Assembly: GCA_031279305.1 (NCBI GenBank)
Contig: JAITIS010000096.1
Coordinates: forward strand, 1-48,596
From: Candidatus Margulisiibacteriota bacterium
GTDB lineage: Bacteria > Margulisbacteria > Termititenacia > Termititenacales > Termititenacaceae
Length of the DNA: 48,596 nucleotides
Direction of reading: 5' to 3'
The notes below the pieces were generated by a model, which made no database searches, was not told the origin of the DNA, and was given only the letters and a program-made list of their open reading frames with translations. Positions 32,925-41,353 of the stretch are shown in pieces; position 1 is the stretch's first letter, and every line of letters begins with the position of its first letter. Position numbers and translations under genes: made by a program.

Positions 32925-35746
32925 TCACCGAAGACCTGCATATCAAAGGCGCGCGGGTGCACAACCTGCAAAATATCGAGGTTATTATTCCGCGCCACAC
33001 GCTGACGGTCATCACCGGATTGTCCGGCTCCGGCAAATCCTCGCTGGCTTTTGACACAATCTATGCCGAGGGACAGCGCCGCTATGTCGAATCGCTGTCG
33101 GCTTATGCCCGGCAGTTTCTGGGACAGATGGAAAAACCGGACGTGGATTTCATCGACGGCCTGTCGCCGGCTATCTCCATCGACCAGAAAAGCCGCTCCA
33201 AAAATCCGCGTTCGACAGTCGGCACAGTCACGGAAATTTACGATTATTTCCGCCTGCTTTTCGCGCACATCGGTCTGCCGCATTGTCCGCAGTGCGGCCA
33301 GCCGGTGTACCGGCAATCCGCGCAGGAGATTGCCGACCGCATCGCCGCGAAACCCGCCGGCGCTAAAATAATGATCCTCGCGCCGCTCATCCGCGGACGC
33401 AAAGGCGAGCATCACAAACTATTCGAGACTCTGAGCAAAAAAGGCTACACGCGGGTGCGCGTCAACGGCAGTATTTTTGAGCTGGCGGAAAAAATACACT
33501 TAAATAAAAATCAAAAACACACTATCTCCGCGGTTGTTGACCGGCTGACAGTCAGTCCAGAAAACTATAAGAGGATTTTTGAGTCTGTGGAAACCGCGCT
33601 CAAGGACGGCGAGCATTTGGTCGAGGTCATCACATTAAACGGCGAAAAAGAGACTGTCGATCTTTTCTCGGAACTTTTTACCTGCCTTCACTGCGGCGTT
33701 TCTCTGCCGGAAATCCTGCCGCGGACTTTTTCTTTTAACACGCCGTACGGCGCCTGCCCGGAATGCAAAGGTTTGGGCGTCAAATATATTTTTGCGGCGG
33801 AAAAAATCGTCAATCCAGAGCTTACGCTGGCGGACGGCGCGCTGCTGCCCTGGGCCGGACAGATGCGCGGTTTTATGGGACAGATGATCCAATCGCTGGC
33901 GCGTAAATATAAATTTCGGCTGGATGTGCCTTTTCGTAAACTGTCGGCCAAAGTGCAGGCAATACTGCTTTACGGCACCGATGACAACATCGATTTTCAT
34001 CTGCAGGCGCGCAGCAACGCGGACAAATATTATGACTGGTCAGGGCGTTTCGAAGGCGTGGTGTCCAATCTGGAGCGGCTCTACCGCCAGACCGAATCCG
34101 AGTGGCGCAAAGCGGATATGGAAAAATATATGTCCATCCAGTCCTGCGCGTCCTGCCGAGGCAGGAAATTAAATCCGATCGCGCTGGCCGTAAAAATATG
34201 CGAAAAAAATATCAGCGAGCTGATGGAGCTGCCGGTCAAGAATCTGCGCGGCTGGCTAAACGAGTTAAAACTCAGCCAAACTGCAGAACTGATCGCCAGT
34301 CAGGTTTTGAAAGAGATCAATGCTCGCCTGAAATTTCTGGCGGATGTGGGGCTGGATTATCTCTCTCTAGGCCGGACTTCCGCCACGCTGTCCGGCGGGG
34401 AATCCCAGCGCATCCGGCTGGCCACCCAGATCGGCTCCGGCCTAGTCGGCGTGCTGTACGTGCTGGACGAGCCCTCCATCGGCCTGCACCAGAAAGACAA
34501 CAGTAAACTGCTGGCCAGCCTCAAGAGCCTGCGCGATCTGGGCAACACGCTGATCGTGGTGGAGCACGATGACGAAACAATGCTAGCCGCCGACCACATC
34601 ATCGATATGGGGCCGGGCGCCGGCAAACACGGCGGACAGATCATCGCCGCCGGCACGCCGGCGGAAATAAAGAAAAATCCGGACTCGCTAACCGGAGCGT
34701 TCCTCTCCGGACGCCAAAAAATAGAAGTGCCCCGGCAAAGGCGGGTGGGCAGCCCCAAAAAGCTCACGCTAAACGGCGTGTCCGAGCACAATCTCAAAAA
34801 ACTGACCGTGGATTTTCCGCTGGGCAAATTCATCTGTGTTACGGGTGTGTCCGGTTCCGGCAAATCTTCATTGATCACCGACACGCTGTATCCGGTGCTC
34901 AGGCACAAACTGCACGGCAGCTCCCTGCCGCCGCTCAAATATTCCAGCATCAAAGGCGTGGAAAATATCGACAATATTATTGTCATAGATCAAGACCCTA
35001 TCGGACGCACGCCACGCTCCAACCCCGCCACCTACACCGGCGTGTTCACGCCTATCCGCGAGCTTTTTGCGCTGACGCCGGAAGCCAGACAGCGCGGCTA
35101 CAATCCTGGGCGGTTTTCTTTCAATATCCGGGGCGGGCGCTGCGAAGCCTGCGAAGGCGACGGCATCAAGCAGATCGAGATGCATTTTCTGCCGGATGTT
35201 TACGTGCCCTGCGCAGTCTGCGGCGGCAAACGCTACAATAAAGAAACGCTGGAGGTGCGCTACAAAGGCCGCAATATCAGCGACGTGCTGAATATGACCA
35301 TCGACGAAGCCTATGAAATATTTAAAAATATTCCCCGCATAGAAAATAAATTAAAAACTCTGCGGGACGTGGGCTTGAACTATATCCAGCTCGGCCAGTC
35401 AGCCACCACGCTGTCCGGCGGCGAAGCCCAGCGCATCAAGCTGGCCGCCGAACTGTCCCGGCGCTCCACCGGCCAGACAATGTATATACTCGACGAGCCG
35501 ACGACCGGACTGCATTTTGCCGACGTGTCCAAACTCATCCAAATGCTCAATCGTCTGGTCGACAGCGGCAATACGATCATCGTCATCGAGCATAACCTCG
35601 ATGTCATCAAATCCGCCGATCATATTTTCGATCTGGGCCCGGACGGCGGGGACGGCGGCGGCGAGATTGTGGCCAGCGGCACACCGGAAGAGGTCGCCCA
35701 GAATCCGCGGTCGTATACGGGACAGTATCTGCGGAAAATCTTATAA
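32921..35746 (+). CDS. uvrA: Excinuclease ABC subunit A, UvrA
   Basis: UvrA is the damage-recognising ATPase of nucleotide excision repair. The 941 residues contain two ABC ATPase cores. The first has Walker A GLSGSGKSS at residues 33-41 and signature TLSGGESQRI. The second has Walker A GVSGSGKSS and signature TLSGGEAQRI. Zinc-binding cysteine pairs are visible in CLHCG/CPECKG and in CEACEGDG/CAVCGGK, and KNPRSTVGT is the conserved DNA-binding stretch. Length and order are standard. It overlaps the PHP gene by 4 nt, and its stop lies beside that of the convergent ExeA-like gene. No uvrB or uvrC is in the window. Confidence 0.97.
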   Translation: MITEDLHIKGARVHNLQNIEVIIPRHTLTVITGLSGSGKSSLAFDTIYAEGQRRYVESLSAYARQFLGQMEKPDVDFIDGLSPAISIDQKSRSKNPRSTVGTVTEIYDYFRLLFAHIGLPHCPQCGQPVYRQSAQEIADRIAAKPAGAKIMILAPLIRGRKGEHHKLFETLSKKGYTRVRVNGSIFELAEKIHLNKNQKHTISAVVDRLTVSPENYKRIFESVETALKDGEHLVEVITLNGEKETVDLFSELFTCLHCGVSLPEILPRTFSFNTPYGACPECKGLGVKYIFAAEKIVNPELTLADGALLPWAGQMRGFMGQMIQSLARKYKFRLDVPFRKLSAKVQAILLYGTDDNIDFHLQARSNADKYYDWSGRFEGVVSNLERLYRQTESEWRKADMEKYMSIQSCASCRGRKLNPIALAVKICEKNISELMELPVKNLRGWLNELKLSQTAELIASQVLKEINARLKFLADVGLDYLSLGRTSATLSGGESQRIRLATQIGSGLVGVLYVLDEPSIGLHQKDNSKLLASLKSLRDLGNTLIVVEHDDETMLAADHIIDMGPGAGKHGGQIIAAGTPAEIKKNPDSLTGAFLSGRQKIEVPRQRRVGSPKKLTLNGVSEHNLKKLTVDFPLGKFICVTGVSGSGKSSLITDTLYPVLRHKLHGSSLPPLKYSSIKGVENIDNIIVIDQDPIGRTPRSNPATYTGVFTPIRELFALTPEARQRGYNPGRFSFNIRGGRCEACEGDGIKQIEMHFLPDVYVPCAVCGGKRYNKETLEVRYKGRNISDVLNMTIDEAYEIFKNIPRIENKLKTLRDVGLNYIQLGQSATTLSGGEAQRIKLAAELSRRSTGQTMYILDEPTTGLHFADVSKLIQMLNRLVDSGNTIIVIEHNLDVIKSADHIFDLGPDGGDGGGEIVASGTPEEVAQNPRSYTGQYLRKIL

Positions 35747-36661
35747 ACAATTCAACAAGAGTTTATTTGTAATCACTTTCTGTTTGCCCAGATACGCCTC
35801 GGTCAGCGCATTGAAACAGAGATTATTCACCTCGCGGGCTAGGCCGGCCGTGGCGGTGTAAATGACCTGATAGGTGTCCGGCTCAAACATTTTATCCGGA
35901 TCTCCTCCGGCGGTGCGGATGCGGAAGCGGATATATTCTTTCATTTCCGCAAAATCGAATGGCAGTAATTCTTCCTGCACATACATTCGGTTGCGCAGAG
36001 AATTGTAACTCTCGTGCTTGATGCGGCGCAGGAATATCTCCTCGGTAAAAAGCAGAATAGAGACCAGCTTCATCTCCGGCAGTTCGATATTGGAGATCGT
36101 GCGCAGGATATGCAGAGACGAAGCTTCCAAAAAATGCGCCTCGTCAATCATAATCACCAGACGCTTGCCTTTTTGGTAAAGGCCGATGACATAGTCCTGC
36201 AGAATGCGGATCATATCGTAAGTCTGAGTCACGTTTTTGAGCAGCTGTCCCAGCTCCAGCTCCAGCAGTATTTCTTTGAGCAGCGCCGACTTAGTCATGC
36301 CGGGCGAGACCAGCACCACGATGGTTTGGTATTTTTCTTGATCCAGCGTCATCAAAAGCAGCTGGGTGATCAGCGTTTTGCCGCTGCCGGACTGGCCGCA
36401 GACCAAGGCCAGTGAAATATTCTGCTCCACGCTCATTTTCATTTTTTGATAAATCGCATAGTGCGCCTTTGCCTTAAAAAAATATTTGGTGTTCACCGCA
36501 TCGCCAAAAGGATTTTCGGTCAGGCCGAAAAAAGACAACAAGTCCAGCGTGCTCAAGGCTTCTTTATCCAGCGTGGCCACCGCAGATTTACCCTGGGCTT
36601 CCTGCCGCCTCTCACTGGATAAAAATAGATGGGAAAAATCCTCGATCGACGAATTGCTCAT
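35741..36661 (-). CDS. ExeA/GspA-like AAA ATPase
   Basis: The 306-residue protein has Walker A GQSGSGKT at residues 89-96, Walker B VIMIDEAHF with D173 and E174, and the FFGLTENPFGDAV start typical of ExeA/GspA-type ATPases, upstream of the nucleotide-binding domain. SLRNRMYVQEELLPFDFAEMKEYI matches the family's C-terminal lid, where Arg residues sense nucleotide. ExeA helps insert secretin rings in type II secretion; close relatives serve transposons (TnsC/TniB-like). No secretion or transposase genes are adjacent. An N-terminal ~40-residue extension carries no known domain. GGAGGT precedes the ATG. A 9-bp hairpin lies in its leader. Confidence 0.85.
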   Translation of the reverse strand: MSNSSIEDFSHLFLSSERRQEAQGKSAVATLDKEALSTLDLLSFFGLTENPFGDAVNTKYFFKAKAHYAIYQKMKMSVEQNISLALVCGQSGSGKTLITQLLLMTLDQEKYQTIVVLVSPGMTKSALLKEILLELELGQLLKNVTQTYDMIRILQDYVIGLYQKGKRLVIMIDEAHFLEASSLHILRTISNIELPEMKLVSILLFTEEIFLRRIKHESYNSLRNRMYVQEELLPFDFAEMKEYIRFRIRTAGGDPDKMFEPDTYQVIYTATAGLAREVNNLCFNALTEAYLGKQKVITNKLLLNCL

Positions 36662-36678
36662 AACATACCTCCAAAATT

Positions 36679-36704
36679 CCGCGCTGGCGTTTTTACCAGC
36701 GCGG
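36679..36704. other. GC-rich hairpin in the leader of the ExeA-like gene
   Basis: CCGCGCTGG and CCAGCGCGG form a perfect 9-bp stem around an 8-nt loop. On the minus strand it lies between a TTGACA element (36736-36741) and the GGAGGT ribosome site, so it would be in the 5' untranslated RNA. It could act as a leader hairpin or as a terminator protecting the gene from upstream transcription. Confidence 0.5.
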
Positions 36705-36853
36705 GCACCATAGACTAACGTTTATCAATAAGGGCTGTCAAGCCGTGTTAAATAAAAATTAACTGGCTTTTTAAGCCTGCGCGTATAAATCGGCTCAAAC
36801 TGGGTAATAATCTGGCGTCAGACAATTTGAGTTTTTTAAGAGAGGGGTTTGTT

Positions 36854-37162
36854 ATGGAAAACTGCAATGATTATGTGAAATTTTTGCGGGCGTTAGCCAG
36901 TGAGGAGCGCTTGGGCATTCTGGAAGAGTTGGAAACGCACGGCGAGATCAATGCCACCGAGGTGGAGAAAAAATTTTTTATGGAGCAGTCCACCGCGTCC
37001 CATCACCTCAATATACTGTACAAAGCCGGCATTATCGAGCCGCGCAAAACCGGCCGGAACATTTTTTATCATATCAAAGAAAATTCTTTGCAGGATTTTT
37101 ACGGCCGTTTCCTAAAAGCGCTGGAAGAAAAACAGCAGGCGAAAGTCGCCGAAAACTGCTGA
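36854..37162 (+). CDS. ArsR/SmtB-family winged-helix regulator
   Basis: The 102-residue protein has the ArsR fold: helix FLRALASEERLGILEEL, the HTH region EVEKKFFMEQSTASHHLNILYKAGII, and a wing TGRNIFYHI. The metal-sensing CxC motif of helix 3 is absent and only Cys3 and Cys102 remain, so a metal role is unlikely and it may sense another signal. AGAGGGG lies 7 nt before the ATG at 36854; an in-frame ATG at 36827 has no ribosome site. It stands alone between the ExeA-like gene (divergent) and the 6S RNA candidate. Its target genes are not evident. Confidence 0.9.
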   Translation: MENCNDYVKFLRALASEERLGILEELETHGEINATEVEKKFFMEQSTASHHLNILYKAGIIEPRKTGRNIFYHIKENSLQDFYGRFLKALEEKQQAKVAENC

Positions 37163-37165
37163 CCC

Positions 37166-37333
37166 GCGGCGGCGTTTTTTACTAAACCTTGCGAACCATA
37201 ATCCACAAGGTGGGTCGCCGCCTTAAAGACGGTGTTAGCACTTCGGGAACAGCAACTAAAAAGTGAGCCGCCCACCAGAAGTCCCCGGTTTTTACACAGG
37301 TTCCAGGTCTAAAAAATAAACACGCGCGCCGCA
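37166..37333 (+). ncRNA. ssrS: Probable 6S RNA
   Basis: The segment folds as a single long rod with a central open bubble, the 6S architecture. The outer stem pairs GCGGCG (from 37166) with CGCCGC (to about 37332) and a T6 run with an A6 run. Then ACCT-n4-AACC (37186-37197) pairs with GGTT-cc-AGGT (37299-37308). Next is an unpaired stretch with AATCCACAA, similar to the CCACAAG of known 6S RNAs. The inner stem GGTGGG (37209-37214) pairs with CCCACC (37271-37276), and the terminal arm has CACTT/AAGTG. 6S RNA binds the housekeeping RNA polymerase and mimics an open promoter. The length of ~168 nt fits. Identity rests on structure and a short motif, not on alignment. Confidence 0.6.
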
Positions 37334-37434
37334 GGCAAAATCGTTATAACATATTTCCGAAAATAACTTCAACCGGTAAATTTAAGGTGCTTATGTGTCT
37401 GACACGCCAAAATAAAACAACTTTTTATTCGTAT

Positions 37435-38724
37435 TTATATTTTCTGTATCAACACTCTTGCAAATCCCAATTTGCCATTTATGCAGGACTCATATCTTTT
37501 CTCTTGCGCTATTTTATATCCCTTTTCCAATAAACCGTTTAATATCGGGCGAGCAGATACGGCAAAAGGTTTTTTATAGTCATTCGGAATAAAACAATTA
37601 TCAACTAGCAATGTTCTTAAATCATCATATTTTTTATACTTTTCGGGGATATCTTTTAACGGCATTATTTTTAATTGCTTATATTTTGGTCTGTTTTTTA
37701 TAGGAATATTTGTAAACCAATAACCTGCCGCTCTGGCAAGTTCTTTTTTAGGAGTTAAAAACCAATCTACTTCATTAAATCCCGCCCATACTTTATTGTG
37801 CTGAAAATACGGGATATATGCCGTATTTATAGCATTTGATATGTTAGATATAATTAAAAACTTTTTCCGCTTTTAATAGTGGTGTTCCAATAGTCTATTG
37901 CTCTTGAAAACGGCGGGTTCGTGCATACGATGTCCGTCTCTTCATTAAGAATTTTCAATGAAAGAGGGTGGTCAAAACCGCCGGTATATCCATCCGGATA
38001 TTCTTTAAATTCCCTGAAACCATCTTTTGTAAATATATAACCTTTTGCTCCCTGATTGAACAAATCCACCACGCCGCTATAATGGGTACATATTATTTTT
38101 TTTAAGCCAATTTCATTGAAATGATGTATAAAATATAAAGCAAACGCCGAAGTATTTCTTTCATTATCTTCATCAACAGGGTCATCGCAGTTGCAAAACA
38201 CGGTCTTATTTTTCCAGATTCTTTTATCATACATTGACAGTTCTTTTTCAACATCTTCATATCTGGTATAAAATTCATCATTATCCACTCTCTTTGCCTT
38301 TTGCATTACATCTTTAGGCGACAATCCTCTTGCCTCAAGAGATGGAGTCGTTTTCTTTACTATCTTAACCATTTGATTTTTCTCGTCTGTTTTAATAAAT
38401 ATTTCCTTTACAAACATTTTGTGAGACTTAATAAATTGAACATAATTCTTAAACAAAACGGAATTGAAAAAATAAATTTCCTTGCTTTTTTTCCTCGCGA
38501 AGAACAGGAAAACTCTCTTTAACGGCATTTTCCAGCTGAGTCATATTCTTTACTTCGCAAGCGAATAGATACCTGTAAATATTTTCTTTGGACTTGCCAG
38601 TCATATTATTATATTCTTTTAATCGCCGCTCCAAGTCATTAGTCTTGCCAATCTTGCATTTTGAAGGTTCTAACAATGCTTGAACAATATAAATGTATTC
38701 TCCCGCCTCTTGATTACTTTTCAT
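37435..38724 (-). pseudogene. GIY-YIG/T5orf172-like domain fused to EcoRI-type adenine DNA methyltransferase, broken by two frameshifts
   Basis: Three minus-strand frames join into one protein of about 430 residues. Part 1, from ATG 38724 (AGAGG upstream), is a Mug113/T5orf172-like GIY-YIG domain: YIYIVQALL, CKIGKTNDLERRLKEYN. At an A7 run near 38490 a one-base change continues it into KEIYFFNSVLFKNYVQFIKSH. Part 2 carries the EcoRI methylase pattern: NDEFYTRYEDVEKEL, VFCNCDDP and the catalytic CTNPPFS. At an A5 run near 37863, adding one A continues it into KKFLIISN and on to ...GKLGFARVLIQKI at 37435. Both breaks lie at homopolymers, so sequencing error is as likely as decay. The region is AT-rich compared with its neighbours. 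No restriction enzyme gene is next to it. Confidence 0.7.
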
Positions 38725-38902
38725 TATTTTACCTCTAATTCCAATACACGCTGTTTTAATAATCCGGCGGAATTGTAAAATTGTAAATTCGTTAATTATA
38801 ATGCCTGCATTTTTAGTTGTTGACCACTGCTTGTTATGAGAAAGTTTTATGCAGGTTACCAGAGATATAAGCGCCAGATTTAAGGTTGACAAAAGACACT
38901 GT

Positions 38903-39604
38903 TTATCTGATCGGCTTAAAATTTTTGCTGGCTTTGCCGGTCAAGGTGATTTTCAAGAAATTCAAAATATTATGACCGATAAAACGCAGCGGGCCTTCCG
39001 CCAGCAGGCGGCGCGCGGAAGTGTGCGCGGCCATTTTTTTGTCATAAACCACCCGTCCCAGCTTGCGCACGCGCAGTCCCAGATCCACATCCTCCGCGGT
39101 GACCAGCTCAGCGCGGAAACCGCCGGCGGCGTCATAGGCGGTTTTGCGTATGGCAAAATTCTGGCCGGAGACATTGTCCCGGCGGATCAGCCGGCTCAAG
39201 CGCAAAAAAACCGTGTTGTAAAAAAAAGCGGCCAGGATTTTTAGCGGCGGAGAGCAGTCGCGCAGATAGACCGGGCCGTAAACGCAGACCACTTTGTCGT
39301 CCTCAAAATTTTTGGCGACGCGTTCCACCCAGATTGGATCTGGGGCGGTGTCCGCATCGGTGCAGGCGATGACCTCGCCGGTCGTCGCGGCAAAACCTTC
39401 GGCGCGGGCCAGAGCGATGCCTTTGCTTGCCTGCTTCACAACTTTCCAGCCAGCCTCCGCGCAGAGCCGCGGGGTCGAGTCTGTACTGGCGTCGATCGCC
39501 ACGATCTCAAAATCTTTGTAAGTTTGATTTTTCAGGGAATTAAGGCAGGGCGCTAGATATTTTTCTTCATTCATAGTGGGCACCACCACGGAAACTTTTA
39601 CCAT
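38903..39604 (-). CDS. Family 2 glycosyltransferase
   Basis: The 233 residues have the GT-A fold of GT2: VSVVVPTMNEEKYLAPCLNSL, then IVAIDASTDSTP, then the metal-binding CTDADTAPD, and SGQNFAIRKTAYDAAGGFRAEL with TAEDVDLGLRVRKLG, the acceptor and catalytic parts. No strong membrane segment is present except a weak LAAFFYNTVFL stretch. The ATG at 39604 is selected because GGGAGGAG lies just upstream; an ORF extension to 39661 crosses the hairpin. It follows the glycogen operon after a terminator hairpin. The sugar and acceptor are unknown. Confidence 0.88.
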   Translation of the reverse strand: MVKVSVVVPTMNEEKYLAPCLNSLKNQTYKDFEIVAIDASTDSTPRLCAEAGWKVVKQASKGIALARAEGFAATTGEVIACTDADTAPDPIWVERVAKNFEDDKVVCVYGPVYLRDCSPPLKILAAFFYNTVFLRLSRLIRRDNVSGQNFAIRKTAYDAAGGFRAELVTAEDVDLGLRVRKLGRVVYDKKMAAHTSARRLLAEGPLRFIGHNILNFLKITLTGKASKNFKPIR

Positions 39605-39620
39605 AAACTCCTCCCTGACA

Positions 39621-39655
39621 AATAACCCCGCGGTTTTGGGCGCCGCGGGGTTATT
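39621..39655 (-). terminator. Terminator hairpin after the glycogen operon
   Basis: AATAACCCCGCGG and CCGCGGGGTTATT form a perfect 13-bp stem around a 9-nt loop, 27 nt after the DUF5752 stop. The 3' arm on the minus strand ends in TTATTTG. It lies immediately before the GT2 ribosome site, so GT2 expression may depend on read-through or on a promoter within the loop region. Confidence 0.7.
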
Positions 39656-39682
39656 ATACACTATTCATCGCTGACCCGCGCT

Positions 39683-39970
39683 TTAACGCAGGGCTTTTTC
39701 GATCACATCCGCCATATTGCTGCGGTTTTTAGCTTTGGATATTTTTACCGAAAGATCGCCTTTCAGAAAAACATCGCTGACCCAAGCTGAAATATCGTTT
39801 TTGGCGGAATTAACGTGATAGCCATAAGTGCCGTCATCCAAGCCGCGCAGAATACCCGGCAGATCATTTAGATTGGAAACGACCTGTCCGTTGCAAAAAT
39901 AAAAGCGCTTGTCACCCTGCGCTTCATAACTGGTCTGTCTTGGTTTGCTTAATGTTTTGGTCTTAGCCAT
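39683..39970 (-). CDS. DUF5752-like protein
   Basis: The 95-residue product contains KRFYFCNGQVVSNLNDLPGILRGL, then YGYHVNSAKNDISAWVSDVFLKGDL, the pattern of the DUF5752 family (a Phe-rich strand, a short helix, then the H-x-x-x-x-x-D-x-x-x-W element). Members are small cytosolic proteins of unknown function in bacteria and archaea. GGGGGAG precedes the ATG at 39970. It is the last gene of the ParA-CBM/glycogen synthase/GH57 operon, which suggests a role in glucan metabolism. Confidence 0.65.
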   Translation of the reverse strand: MAKTKTLSKPRQTSYEAQGDKRFYFCNGQVVSNLNDLPGILRGLDDGTYGYHVNSAKNDISAWVSDVFLKGDLSVKISKAKNRSNMADVIEKALR

Positions 39971-40039
39971 TTTTCTCCCCCTCAATTGCTTTAGGGCCGC
40001 CCGCCAAACTTGTGACAGGCGGCTCAATTTCTCAAAAAA

Positions 40040-41353
40040 CTATTTTCTTTTTTTCGCTTTTTTCTTCGCCGGTTTTTTCGCGGCCTTTTTCGTTTTTTTC
40101 TTCGCCACCATTTTTTTCACCCCTTTCTTTGTTTTTTTCACAACGACCCTTTTGTCTTCCCGCCCCGCGGCGTTCGCCAAAAGTTTCAGTCGTTTGCGCA
40201 CATTTTCCAGCACGTTCATATAATTGATGAACGCGTCGTACGGCGATTTGTACGGCGAAAAATAACCGTGCACTTCGCCGTCGCCTAAATACTTAGTACT
40301 AATGTAGTACAAATGGTCGGCGGAAGTCAACCTTTTCCAGTCGTTTAATAAAATTTTGTTCTTGGTTTTTTTTATTTCTTTTTCCAGAGCGTAGAGATTT
40401 TGCGCGGCGTCTTTTTGCATATTGTTGCCGAGCCACGCGGATAAATCCTTTTGCGTGTCCGCCCAAGAGGTCGCGGCGGGAATATCGATTTCGCCGGCAG
40501 GCTTAAACCGCGCGGCTTCCACGGGAGTGATGAATTCTATCTTTTCGCTCTGCGCGGCTTCTTTGATAAAGCCGTGCAAAAATTCAAAAATATTTTCCGC
40601 CCTCTTGATATGCTCGCCAAAAGTTTCGTAGTCCACAAAAATATTCACCGCCGCGTCGCCGAGCTGTTCGATCCAGCGCAGATATTTAGCCGGCGTGAGC
40701 GGATAATCCGGCCAGAGCCGGTTGTTGTAACGAAAAGCCAGATCATCCGAGAGTTTGCAGTTGCGCAAAAGCAGTTTTATTTTGCCCGCGCCCGCCGGCT
40801 GGTAAACATAATTCGGCGAGCGCCAGCCTAGGATATGCTCCACGCCTTCCGCCAGGATGACCTCGTAGCCCAGCGCCTCCGCCATCCGCGCGATCTCATT
40901 GTCATAGATCAGTTCTGTGTTGCGAAAAGTTTTTGGCTCGTAATCAAACTGCTCCAAAAGCATTTCGCGGTGTTTTTCGACCTGTTCGATGAACTCTGTT
41001 TTGGAATACAGCGCGGATAGTGAATGATAATAAGTCTCCGACAAAAATTCCACGCAGCCGGTCAGCGCCAGCGCGCGAAAAGAAGCCAGCACTTCCGGCG
41101 CGTATTTTTGGAATTGCTCAACCGCCGTGCCGGTAATGGAATACGCCACTTTGAAGCGGCCTTTGTATTTTTTGATCAGCTCTAACAGCAGCTTATTGGC
41201 CGGCAGGTAGCAGTCCGCCGCGATGGATTGAATAATCTGGCGGTTTTTTTCGTCGTCAAAATAATATTGATCGCGCTCCGCGCTGAAAATCGTGTATTTT
41301 TTTAAGCGGAAAGGCTGATGCACCTGAAAATACAGGCAGAGTTTAGCGGGCAT
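40040..41353 (-). CDS. GH57 alpha-amylase/glucanotransferase with histone-like Lys/Ala-rich tail
   Basis: The 437 residues have the GH57 motifs in order: HQP (12-14), GCVEFLSETYYHSL, FRNTELIY with the nucleophile Glu, and FVDYETFGEH with the acid Asp, followed by TPVEA. The catalytic part ends near residue 400. The last ~35 residues are almost pure Lys, Ala and Val with no aspartate or glutamate (VVVKKTKKGVKKM, then AKKKTKKAAKKPAKKKAKKRK read in parts), like histone H1 or HU-type tails. GH57 enzymes cleave or transfer alpha-1,4-glucan, so the tail could tether the enzyme to DNA, RNA or polyphosphate. It overlaps the glycogen synthase gene by 11 nt. Confidence 0.9.
   Translation of the reverse strand: MPAKLCLYFQVHQPFRLKKYTIFSAERDQYYFDDEKNRQIIQSIAADCYLPANKLLLELIKKYKGRFKVAYSITGTAVEQFQKYAPEVLASFRALALTGCVEFLSETYYHSLSALYSKTEFIEQVEKHREMLLEQFDYEPKTFRNTELIYDNEIARMAEALGYEVILAEGVEHILGWRSPNYVYQPAGAGKIKLLLRNCKLSDDLAFRYNNRLWPDYPLTPAKYLRWIEQLGDAAVNIFVDYETFGEHIKRAENIFEFLHGFIKEAAQSEKIEFITPVEAARFKPAGEIDIPAATSWADTQKDLSAWLGNNMQKDAAQNLYALEKEIKKTKNKILLNDWKRLTSADHLYYISTKYLGDGEVHGYFSPYKSPYDAFINYMNVLENVRKRLKLLANAAGREDKRVVVKKTKKGVKKMVAKKKTKKAAKKPAKKKAKKRK

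Noticed and set aside
36827..36853. Earlier ATG for the ArsR gene
   Set aside because: It lacks a ribosome site, while AGAGGGG is well placed for the ATG at 36854, giving the usual ArsR length.
37163..37434. tmRNA, SRP RNA, RNase P RNA or a T-box in the gap after arsR
   Set aside because: The diagnostic sequences of these RNAs are missing. The fold and CCACAA bubble fit 6S RNA better.
38725..38892. Longer N-terminus for the GIY-YIG-like protein (147-codon frame)
   Set aside because: The ATG at 38724 has AGAGG upstream and starts shortly before the conserved YIYIV; the extra residues show no family features.
40012..40227. Short Phe/Ser-rich plus-strand frames
   Set aside because: They are the antisense of the Lys-rich tail of the GH57 enzyme, where poly-A codons read as Phe.
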